A stretch of 64,000 bases of DNA from the NCBI GenBank assembly GCA_038521825.1, contig JBCBKL010000007.1:62001-126000 (forward strand). Reading direction: 5' to 3'. The notes beneath the pieces were generated by a model. The model was not told the DNA's origin, searched no databases, and worked only from the letters and a program-made list of their open reading frames with translations. Position numbers and translations under genes: made by a program. This DNA comes from JBCBKL01 sp038521825. GTDB taxonomy: Bacteria; Pseudomonadota; Alphaproteobacteria; Rhodobacterales; Rhodobacteraceae. Of this stretch, positions 33,896 through 41,988 are shown piece after piece. The stretch's first letter is position 1. The number at the start of each line of letters is the position of its first letter.

Positions 33896-35671
33896 TCAGT
33901 GCGCTGGTCGCCGGATGACCATCCGGATGACACGGAAGAGGACGTAGACGCCGCCCAGAAGTGCCAGAACGCGGCCAGCCAGGTAGGGCCAGTACTTGCT
34001 GATCGTCCGGTCCATAAGGTTCGAAAACAGTTGCTTCTCGGCGTAGTCCTCGGGTCCCAACTCAAACACACCGGTATCGGTCACGTAGGCGTCATACTCG
34101 GCGCGCATTTCGGCGAAGAGGTCAGGGTTTTCCGCCGACAAATCAGTGGTCTCGCCGGGGTCGACCGACAGGTCGAACAGCCGCCAGGTGAAATCGCCAC
34201 GCGGCAACGCGGTGCGCACGAGTTTCCAATTGCCACGATAAAGCGCGGCGTTGCCGCTCACTTCGACACCAAAGCTTTCGTCGGCGCTTCGGGTCTCGGT
34301 GCTCGCACCCGAAAGAAGTGGCAGGATGCTTTGGCCATAAAGCGCTCCTGCGTCGTAGGCGACCCCTGCTGCGTCCAGAAGGGTTGGCATCAGGTCGGCC
34401 ACATGTACCGGCGCATCCTGCACGCCCGTCACGTCAATGCCCGGTCCCGCCATTACCAAAGGCACCCGCAGACCGCCTTCGCTGGAATAGAACTTGTAAA
34501 GATTGAACGGTGATGCCTCGACCGATGCCCATTCAGGGCCAATCGCTGTCAGGCTGCCGGGCAGGCCCATATTTTCCGGCGAAGTATCGTAGCCCTCAAG
34601 ACGGTGGATACCGCTCAGCAACGTATTGAACACCGGGTTCTCAAGCGATGTGACACCCGATTCAGCTCCGTTGTCGGACGTGACGACGACGATGGTGTTC
34701 TCAAGCTGCCCTGTTGCGTCAAGGTGGTCCAAGAGGCGTCCGATATGGAAGTCAGCCGCCTCTTTCATGCCGGCGTTCACCTGCATGGCGCGTGCGGCGA
34801 CCTCTTTTTCCCTGTCTGACAACGCATCCCACGCGCGGTGGTCTTCGTGCACCGGGGCCAATGTCGTGGTCGCGGGCACGAGCCCCAATGCGATGGCGCG
34901 CTCCAGACGTTCTTCGCGCATGACGTCCCAGCCTGCGTCAAACACGCCGTCATAGCGGTCGATGTACTCAGCCGGGGCCTGAACAGGGATGTGCACGGCC
35001 TGCAACGACAGGAACCCAAAGAACGGCTGATCCGCATCACCTTCTTCGATATAGCGGATCATCTGATCTACAAGGTTGCGCGACGAATAGAAGTCTTCGG
35101 GCAGCCGAACAGGTTCGCCATCTTCGTACCAGGACACCTCCGGATAGCCGGGCAAGTAATGGGAATGGTCATAGTTGCTGCCCCCCGTGGAATCCATCAC
35201 GTAGGACCTATCAAAACCGAACCGGTCGGGCAGATTTTTACCTTTCGCGCCAATGCCCCACTTGCCGGAGACATAGGTCTGGTAACCAGCCTCTGCCAGA
35301 AGCGACGCGATGGTCTGCTGGTCGTCCTCCCAGACCATGGAATAGCCAGGAAGCGCGCGCTGTTCGGGCGTGACGGTTTCCACCAGCGTGCCCATACCCG
35401 TCTGGTGATTGTCGAGGCCCGTCATCAGCATGGCACGGCTGGGACCGCAGAAAGGCGAGCTATAGTAGCGTGAAAACAGAGTGCCCGATTGCGCCAACCC
35501 GTCGATCCGTGGCGTTGCGGCATCCGCCCCGTAAGCGCCGAAGCCGGTGAAGCCGACATCGTCGAAAAGCACCACGAGGATATTCGGGCGCGTCTCTTGA
35601 GCGGTCGCAGGCAGAGCCGTCGCGGCGGTAATCAGAAGAGCGACAAGCGCGTTTCGGGGGCGTGCATTCAT
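33896..35671 (-). CDS. Arylsulfatase, type I (formylglycine-dependent)
   Basis: A 591-residue secreted sulfatase. It has signal peptide 1-24 (LPATAQ), metal-binding Asp37-Asp38 in LFDDVGF, the formylglycine signature CGPSR at 75-79, and the second metal motif TSDNGAES. A hydrophobic C-terminal helix (YWPYLAGRVLALLGGVYVLF) followed by RRP may anchor it in the inner membrane facing the periplasm. It removes sulfate from an organic ester, perhaps from algal polysaccharide or lipid; the substrate is unknown. Needs an FGE, which is encoded downstream. Confidence 0.92.
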   Translation of the reverse strand: MNARPRNALVALLITAATALPATAQETRPNILVVLFDDVGFTGFGAYGADAATPRIDGLAQSGTLFSRYYSSPFCGPSRAMLMTGLDNHQTGMGTLVETVTPEQRALPGYSMVWEDDQQTIASLLAEAGYQTYVSGKWGIGAKGKNLPDRFGFDRSYVMDSTGGSNYDHSHYLPGYPEVSWYEDGEPVRLPEDFYSSRNLVDQMIRYIEEGDADQPFFGFLSLQAVHIPVQAPAEYIDRYDGVFDAGWDVMREERLERAIALGLVPATTTLAPVHEDHRAWDALSDREKEVAARAMQVNAGMKEAADFHIGRLLDHLDATGQLENTIVVVTSDNGAESGVTSLENPVFNTLLSGIHRLEGYDTSPENMGLPGSLTAIGPEWASVEASPFNLYKFYSSEGGLRVPLVMAGPGIDVTGVQDAPVHVADLMPTLLDAAGVAYDAGALYGQSILPLLSGASTETRSADESFGVEVSGNAALYRGNWKLVRTALPRGDFTWRLFDLSVDPGETTDLSAENPDLFAEMRAEYDAYVTDTGVFELGPEDYAEKQLFSNLMDRTISKYWPYLAGRVLALLGGVYVLFRVIRMVIRRPAH

Positions 35672-35753
35672 GTCAAAGGTCCTGTTTCGTCGCAAAGGAA
35701 GCGACCGCGTGCGGATATGGCAGCGCATTGCCGTCGGAATTCGCGTGTCGCGG

Positions 35754-36395
35754 TCATTGCCTGGACACTCCGGCGGTTCCGAGACGCCAGCGCAGGGTGT
35801 CGATCCGGTCCTGCCCGAAGAACGGCTCGCCTTCGAACACCATGGTCGGCACCCCCCAATGGCCCGAAGTGTCCAGAGCCGCCTGATTGGCTTCGATCTC
35901 CGGCGTGGGATCGTTGGCGGCAATCGCCGCATCCATGTCTGCAAGATCGAGCTTTGCCTTGGCGGCAGCTGTCGCGAGCTTGTCACCCTCGTTCCAACCA
36001 GGCGTGCCGCCCCAGATCAGAGCGGATACATGAAAGGCGAACTCCAGCCCCTTGCCGCGCTGTTCCGCTTCCACGCCAAGCCCGGTGAGCCGGTGGATGT
36101 AGGGCTGCTCTTGGGAAACCTCGAACGTTTCGAGGTCCTGTACGATCGGGTCCGGCGACGGAATGCCGAAGGCCATCCCGAGAAACTCGGCGCGCCGCAC
36201 CATATCCAGCATGATGTATCGGACCCGGCGCTTGTCTTCCGTGAAGAGCGACTGCTTGGCGCGCACCGCGATCGGCAGGACCGGACGAAACCGCACGTTT
36301 ACGTCGTAATCCTCCCGAAGCCGCAAGAGATCCGGCGTGACCAGATACGAGTACGGGCTTCTGAATGACCAAAATACGTCAACATCTTGTGTCAT
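35754..36395 (-). CDS. DsbA-family 2-hydroxychromene-2-carboxylate isomerase-like protein
   Basis: A 213-residue thioredoxin-fold protein of the HCCA isomerase/GST-kappa family. It has FWSFRSPYSYL (catalytic Ser in place of the CxxC) and GVPTMVFEGEPFFGQDR near the C-terminus. Family members use glutathione to isomerise aromatic ring-cleavage products. It sits 82 bp upstream of the sulfatase on the same strand, so it may process a released aromatic alcohol, but this is inference. Confidence 0.85.
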   Translation of the reverse strand: MTQDVDVFWSFRSPYSYLVTPDLLRLREDYDVNVRFRPVLPIAVRAKQSLFTEDKRRVRYIMLDMVRRAEFLGMAFGIPSPDPIVQDLETFEVSQEQPYIHRLTGLGVEAEQRGKGLEFAFHVSALIWGGTPGWNEGDKLATAAAKAKLDLADMDAAIAANDPTPEIEANQAALDTSGHWGVPTMVFEGEPFFGQDRIDTLRWRLGTAGVSRQ

Positions 36396-36440
36396 GGGAA
36401 TGTCTCCAGAAAGGTATCCGCGAACAGCGGATGCCGCGCC

Positions 36441-37396
36441 TCATTCAGTGCGAAAAGCCGACACCGCAACTTCGGTTTCGGGGTTCAAGTCCTTGTTCGG
36501 GTCCACAAAGACGCCAGCCGGAAACGCAACAGATATCGGCGTGTCTGCTGTTCCAAGACAGAGAAGATGGTTGTTGTCGCCATCCCCCAGATCGGCCAGA
36601 GCGGTAGGCTTGATATCCCGTTCCGTGCCGCCCGCCGCGCGCACCGTCACGCGGTAGAGATCACGTTCCGCGTCGCCCGGCTCATCGCCGTTCGCCAGCA
36701 CGACTCCGCCCGCCCAGACAACCCGCACCGCTTGCGCGATACCTTCGGATGGGCAGTCGTCGCCGTCGGTTCGGCGCTGGCCAAGACCGAGGTCTGGGGC
36801 AGTTGGATCCGCGATTTCGGCCATGACAAGGGTTGGGCCGGGTGCCAGGGGGGGGTGACATCAATCGATGCCCCGCGGAAATTCAACATGCCGTCGATCG
36901 AGTGAAGGTGACCGACAATTTCGACCGATACCGGCGGATCGGTCTCGGCCGTTCCGAATTCGCCCACCAGCAGCACCGTGCGCAACTCGCCGCCATCCGT
37001 TGCCTGCAGGAGCGTGACGCACTGCATTTGTCCTAGGGCACCGGAGGCTGTTGTTACGCGAAAATCGCCGGCCTGCATCGTGGTGTGATCGATCTCGGTC
37101 GAGAAGATCACCGGCATGCCATCTTTGCCCGGTGCGCCACGGCAGATCAGCCGGGACAGGGGCGACAAAGCGTTGTCTAAGCCGAAGAAGGCGAACAGAA
37201 GCTCAGCGGATTGGCCGCCGCTCTCGCGCGGGAGGCCCGCGTCGGTGGTTGTGTCGGTCAAATCAAGGCTGGTGACCTCTGCCAAGCTCGGCGATGCACC
37301 GGCCATCACGCGTATGAGCACTGCGAACAGACGCCGACAAAGCGCACCGCCGGCGAGGCTTTCAGTCAGAACCCCAATTTGGGATATGTGTGGCAT
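36441..37396 (-). pseudogene. Frameshifted gene for a predicted secreted protein of unknown family
   Basis: Two overlapping frames form one protein if one base is added to a run of eight G on the plus strand (36848-36855; C on the coding strand). The joined product would be about 318 residues with a hydrophobic leader ending near PSLA. The junction would read DVTPPLAPGPTLVMAEIADP. No family is recognised. Either the gene is inactive, the tract varies in length during growth, or the count is a sequencing error. Same strand as, and upstream of, the isomerase and sulfatase genes. Confidence 0.6.
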
Positions 37397-37487
37397 GTGC
37401 CTCTCCGCATATTCTGCATGTGCAGCGTATACGGAGAGGGGTGCGTCGTTCGAACGCAGTTCGGGATCACTTACGGCCAGTGGACAT

Positions 37488-38555
37488 TCATTTTCGGCCA
37501 GCGTCGTCCTGAACCTCAGCCCGGTCCCGGAAAGCCTTTGGTGTGAGCCCGGTCCAACGTTTGAAACTACGCGCGAAGTTCGACGACGATTCGAACCCTA
37601 GCGCGCCCGCAATGGACTTGATGGGTTGCGTGCTGCCTGACAGCAGGGCACGTGCGCGGTTCTCACGGACCTGATCCATTAGTCTTCGATACGATGTTCC
37701 CGACCGATCCAGTTGTCTTCGCAGGCTGCGTTCAGAATATCCGAGTTCCATTGCGACATCTGAAAGCTGCAAGGTCAGGTTTGGATGAGCCTCCAAAATG
37801 GCCATAACTTGAGTGACAGGCGTCGCCTCGTACGCAGCCGTGGCAGCAAGCTGTTCGCAGAGCATCAATAGCCGCGCGTGATTGATTGGATCGCTGCCGG
37901 GAAGCGGTTCGTCCAATAAGAAGCGTGGAAAAACGAGCAGGTTTTCGGTTTCATCAAAAGTGACGGGGCAATTGAGCTGATGGTCAACATCGCTCCACCC
38001 TTCTGGCCGACTGACCATCGCCTGCGCCCGGCTCAATGTATGCTCCTGTTTGCGCATCGCGTTGAGCAGCGAATTGATTGCGACAAGCGCGCTGCTGAAC
38101 ATGAAATACTCGATGTCGCCATATGGGAATTTGGAGCGCAAGCAAATGGCTGCCTCATCCTCTGTCAAATCAGATCGGTCACTCACAACTGCGATGTCCA
38201 GAGACGGAAAATTCAGCGGCAAGAAGCGCGCGAGAACATCCAACCCGGCACCTAAACTGGGCGCGTTCATCGCCGTGTGTGCTGGAAGACCAATATTGGC
38301 GGGCTCAAACCGCAACGCGAGCGTGATCCCAAGATGCGGGTTCTGCGTGGTGCTCAGAGCATTTTCGAAGAGGCGCTGAATCGGCTTGAAAATGGTCCGA
38401 AACTCGGAACTTTCCAAATTTTCTTCGACCAAGCCGGTTTTGGACAACAATGCGTCTGCCGGGTACCCCTGTCTTCGCAAAACCCGGAATACAAACCCTG
38501 GATAGCTCATGGGAATGACCGGATCGTCTGGTGTAAAGGTTTTGAGGGGCATCAT
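37488..38555 (-). CDS. AraC-family transcriptional regulator
   Basis: A 355-residue regulator with an N-terminal effector domain of the arabinose-binding/OruR type (about 20-210). The C-terminal AraC helix-turn-helix pair reads LQLSDVAMELGYSERSLRRQL and IKSIAGALGFESSSNFARSFKRWTG. It is upstream of the sulfatase run in the same orientation and probably controls it. Its effector is unknown. Confidence 0.88.
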   Translation of the reverse strand: MMPLKTFTPDDPVIPMSYPGFVFRVLRRQGYPADALLSKTGLVEENLESSEFRTIFKPIQRLFENALSTTQNPHLGITLALRFEPANIGLPAHTAMNAPSLGAGLDVLARFLPLNFPSLDIAVVSDRSDLTEDEAAICLRSKFPYGDIEYFMFSSALVAINSLLNAMRKQEHTLSRAQAMVSRPEGWSDVDHQLNCPVTFDETENLLVFPRFLLDEPLPGSDPINHARLLMLCEQLAATAAYEATPVTQVMAILEAHPNLTLQLSDVAMELGYSERSLRRQLDRSGTSYRRLMDQVRENRARALLSGSTQPIKSIAGALGFESSSNFARSFKRWTGLTPKAFRDRAEVQDDAGRK

Positions 38556-39169
38556 CTCTCATCCAATATCAACATCTGGACGCTGGCAAGCGGCTCCACT
38601 AGCGGCCAAAGCGTTCGAGTTGCGCCCGCCGCTTGATGCGCATGTGTCTCTCACGGCGACCAGTTTTCAGGCAAGCTTTCACTGAGTTGTGTTAACGAGA
38701 CACGGCCACCGAAACAGCGCATCAATGGAGCGCGAGATAAAAAGGTTGCCGCATTCGGCACGCAACTGGTTGTTGTGACGGGCTTTTTCAGCCGCACCCA
38801 TTTATGTGATGCGGCGACGATGCGGTTAACGCACTGACTTTGCGAGAATAATTCAGCGGCACATTCCCAATGGACGCTTTCTGCGGCGTCAAATTCAACG
38901 CAAAATCAGATATTTAGGTACCTTTGAGCGGCAAAGGTTGGAGGCGTGCTGTGCGATTTCCTCATCAACACCAGACACTAGGCACGTGTTGCCGCACCTC
39001 TTTTATCTTGCAGTCTATCAGATGGTCCGTGTTCGTCGCCGACTCTGATCAGTCTGTGTGTCTCGATCTGAATCTGCGCACCGTCCGATTTACACGCCGC
39101 AGCTTGTCGAACCGCGATGACGAGTGTTGAACCCTGCACAACGTGACCTGGTGCCCCATGCTAATCGGC
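38556..39169. other. Gene-poor gap upstream of the AraC regulator
   Basis: About 610 bases with no gene I can support. It should hold the AraC promoter. A 68-codon plus-strand frame at 38924 has no recognisable features. Confidence 0.5.
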
Positions 39170-39468
39170 ATGACACCTATGCCTCGCATCCCTCGACCGT
39201 GCGCTCACCCGGCCCAGCCGGTCGATGTCGCGCGGATCGAGGCAGCACTGGTGAAGGTGGCCGTGCTGGTCACACAGGACCGGCCTTCGCACCGATCTTC
39301 GAGCGGCTGGAGGCGGAACTGGCCGCGGCCGTGAAGAAAGAGAAGCGGCTGTCGGAAGCGCAGCGCCGGGCGCAGGCGTTATTGGCTCAGAAGGCAATGC
39401 GGGCGACGAGCTTGGCGACATGTTCCAGCGACGCGCCCTTGCCGTATCGTTCCCGGTGGAGCCGGTGA
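39170..39468 (+). pseudogene. Frameshifted small ORF beside the integrase
   Basis: The frame VDVARIEAALVKVAVLVTQD continues in the next frame as PAFAPIFERLEAELAAA, then KKEKRLSEAQRRAQALL, after a one-base loss near 39278-39290. The protein would be a short helical polypeptide facing the integrase tail to tail. Function unknown. Its 3' end overlaps the integrase antisense from 39387. Its decay parallels that of the integrase. Confidence 0.5.
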
Positions 39469-40657
39469 CCGAACAGGTCGCGCCTGATCCGGTCGTCGAT
39501 CCCGTCGGCGAGCATGCGGTCCTCGAAGGAATGGCGAAGCGAGTAGAAGGAGTGGCGCGGCGTCTCGAGCAGGCCATTCGCGCGGAGGAACTTGTTCACG
39601 GCCGCGCTGAGGGTCGCGCGGTTGCGGTAACGCGGGAAGCCTTGAGGGTACGGCTTGAAGGCCTCGAGCGAGACCCCGGTCAGCGGGATCACGCGGCGGG
39701 CGTAGTGGCTTTTCAACTGCCGTCCCTCGGGTTCGATGGAGATGTACGGCACATCGCAATCGAGGCGGATCGTGTCCGCCGTCAGCGCCGCACCCTCGGA
39801 CGGCCGGTAGCCGGTGTTGATCATGCCCAGGAGTAAGGCGCGGGCCTGGCTTTTCAATCCCTCCAGCCCACGGGTGGCGAGCAGCCGCGTTCTGATCCAC
39901 TCCTCGCTGAACGGCGGGCGCGTTTGCTTCTCACCCTCTCTTTGAAGGACAATTCGCCCAGCGGCAGTGCAAGGCCAAGACGCTTCATCGTGTTCACGGT
40001 CTTGAGCACATCACCAAGATGGATCAGGTCCTTGTTGGCCGAGTTCGCCGTGACCTCGCCCGCTTCGATCCGGCCGAGCCAGTGCTGGCGGAAGTCCAGC
40101 ATGTCGTCGTGGGCGATGTTGGCGATCTCCTTATTGCCGACGACCGCGACAAAATTCTTCACCGCCTTCTTGCGCGGCGCCTCCCAGCGGCGCAGCTGGT
40201 CCTCGCCCTTGCCCAGCGTCTTCTCCTTGGCAAGCGTCCAATAAAGCTCCAGCGCCTTGCCGACCGTGATGCGGGGCTCGGCAACGGTACCGAGAAGGGC
40301 GGCGGCTTCCACCGAGTCAGGCTGGTTCGCAGGCGCGGGAATCGCCTCGACGCGCTCGACCACATCCTCGACCGGCAGCTTGGCCACGGCCCCTACATCC
40401 AGATACCGAAAACCCTGAGCCCGCGCGAGGTCGCGGGCAGCTTCATAGCGCGCACCTGCTTCAGCACTGTTCCCGGCCAGCCGCGCCTCCCACGCCTCGA
40501 TCATCTAGCTCCACGCGCGATCCGCCTTGCTTCTGGCAATGGTATCGGAATCGGTATGAAGGCTGATCCAGACGGTTTCACGCGGCTCGATCCCCCGATA
40601 CCGGCGCGGGACGCGCCGGCGGAGGTGGTAAAGACGGCCTCGTTTCGCGATGCTCAT
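39387..40657 (-). pseudogene. Broken tyrosine-recombinase integrase of the tRNA-Ser island
   Basis: A phage-type integrase that begins MSIAKRGRLYHLRRRVP at 40657. It is cut by an in-frame TAG at 40505-40507, where AWS and MIEAWE would otherwise join. A frameshift near 39950 separates the core-binding part from the catalytic part. The catalytic residues are still visible: Arg in TGYRPSEG, HxxR-type SLRHSFEDR, and Tyr in HRLHRERYGKG. Located immediately inside tRNA-Ser, pointing away from it. With two lesions it should be inactive. Confidence 0.87.
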
Positions 40658-40676
40658 GGCGGAAATCCTCCGCGTT

Positions 40677-40712
40677 TGTGCAGCAAAATGTGTAGCAAAA
40701 TGTGCAGAAAAT
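40677..40712. repeat. Three tandem 12-bp arm-type repeats beside the integrase
   Basis: TGTGCAGCAAAA, TGTGTAGCAAAA and TGTGCAGAAAAT follow each other without spacers, 20 bp upstream of the integrase start. The first two recur at 28171-28194. They may be integrase arm sites or operators for the integrase gene. Confidence 0.6.
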
Positions 40713-40799
40713 CAAGCGGACCAAACACCGCCACTAGCGCGAAAATGCCGAATTCTGCTCTACTATCAATCGGTTGTGAGATAGCGATTTCGAGGAAAA

Positions 40800-40889
40800 T
40801 GGCGGAGCGGAAGGGATTCGAACCCTCGAGACGGTTTCCCGCCTACACACTTTCCAGGCGTGCGCCTTCGACCACTCGGCCACCGCTCC
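40800..40889 (-). tRNA. tRNA-Ser (anticodon GGA)
   Basis: A 90-nt class II tRNA with acceptor stem GGAGCGG/CCGCTCC, encoded CCA, D-arm GTGGCCGAGTGG, anticodon loop CTGGAAA (GGA, reads UCC and UCU), a long variable arm, and T-loop GGTTCGAATCC. The 3' end serves as the integration site of the island to its left. Confidence 0.96.
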
Positions 40890-41037
40890 GTCGGCGGGTT
40901 TAGCGAAAATCCGCGGGGGAACGCAAGGACGGCTGCAATTTTTTGTTGTCGCCGCCCCTGCCCTTGTCGCCGGGTCAATGCCGCCCCCATCTATCGGTTG
41001 TCGGGCATTTGCGCGCGATCAACACAAGGACTTTGCC

Positions 41038-41988
41038 ATGAACCGAAGAGAGATGATGCAGACAAGCGCCCTGGCCGCCGTCGGGGCGGGCCTTGCCCCT
41101 GCCCTGCCCGCCTTTGCAGCCGCTCATGCCGCAGCACTTCCTGTTGCGCAACGTTTCAAGATCGGAGACCTGACCGTAACGGCGCTGTCGGACGGGTACC
41201 TTCCAATCGAGCCCGGCGTGATGAACGGGATCGAAGCGGATGAGTTCAATGAATTTGCCGCCCAAGCTTATCGCGCACCCGGCCCTATAGCGACGGGCGT
41301 CAACGCATTTCTGGTCGATAATGGATCTGAGCTCACGCTTGTCGATGCGGGAACAGGGTCGATTATGGGGCCTCAACTTGGCCAGCTTTTTGCTCAGCTC
41401 GAGGCCGTAGGCGTCGCGCCAGATGCCGTCACCCGTGTGATCGCCACGCACCTGCATCCCGATCACATCGGTGGCGTCGTATCAGGCGGCAAGAACCCGT
41501 TCACGAATGCCGCACTGGTTGTTTCGCAGGCCGAGGTCGACTTCTGGACGAATGCCGACATCAAGGCCGGCGCTCCTGAGGGGGTACAGGGCTTTTTTGA
41601 CGTAGCCGCCGGTGCGGTGGCTGCCTTCGGTGACCGCCTAACAACCGTCGAGGACAACGCCGATCTGGGAAGCGGGATGACTGCCATGCTCATGCCCGGC
41701 CACACCCCCGGCCATATGGGTGTCATGCTGGACGGTTCCGACACCCAGTTGCTCGTCTGGGGCGACATCGTCCACGTCGGCCCGGTCCAGTTCGCAAGGC
41801 CCGAAGTGACCATCGCGTTCGACACAGATGCCGAGATGGCCGCCGCGACGCGGGCACGCGTCTTTGACATGGTGGCGACCGACCGGCTCATGGTGGCGGG
41901 GGCGCATATCTCGTTCCCTGGCTTCGGATATGTCGAGCGGGCGGGCGAGGGTTTTGCCTGGGTTCCCGCGCCTTTCCAGTACGGCTGA
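41038..41988 (+). CDS. Exported metallo-beta-lactamase-fold hydrolase
   Basis: A 316-residue MBL-fold protein. The N-terminus (MNRREMMQTSALAAVGAGL, ending AAAHA) looks like a Tat-type signal with twin Arg. Zinc ligands are visible in THLHPDHIGG, a later His in PGHTPGHMG, Asp in WGDIVH and a final His in AGAHISF. It resembles lactonase and quorum-quenching MBL proteins, but the substrate cannot be fixed. Next to the tRNA-Ser gene, just outside the island; tail to tail with the channel gene. Confidence 0.87.
   Translation: MNRREMMQTSALAAVGAGLAPALPAFAAAHAAALPVAQRFKIGDLTVTALSDGYLPIEPGVMNGIEADEFNEFAAQAYRAPGPIATGVNAFLVDNGSELTLVDAGTGSIMGPQLGQLFAQLEAVGVAPDAVTRVIATHLHPDHIGGVVSGGKNPFTNAALVVSQAEVDFWTNADIKAGAPEGVQGFFDVAAGAVAAFGDRLTTVEDNADLGSGMTAMLMPGHTPGHMGVMLDGSDTQLLVWGDIVHVGPVQFARPEVTIAFDTDAEMAAATRARVFDMVATDRLMVAGAHISFPGFGYVERAGEGFAWVPAPFQYG

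Larger units (their letters stand above)
28084..40822. mobile_element. Degenerate integrative genomic island in tRNA-Ser
   Basis: A 12.7-kb segment bounded on the right by the intact tRNA-Ser(GGA) 3' end and on the left by a copy of that end. The tyrosine integrase lies next to the tRNA and is broken by a TAG and a frameshift, so the island is probably fixed. Cargo is a minus-strand sulfatase/FGE run plus an AraC regulator. Boundaries rest on a 14-bp exact repeat, a further 6-bp match and matching arm-like repeats at both ends; without an empty-site comparison they remain a strong inference. Confidence 0.75.

Noticed and set aside
39379..39900. A 173-codon minus-strand frame inside the integrase
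   Set aside because: It is the third frame of the same DNA; the frames at 39387-39857 and 39854-40504 carry the integrase residues.
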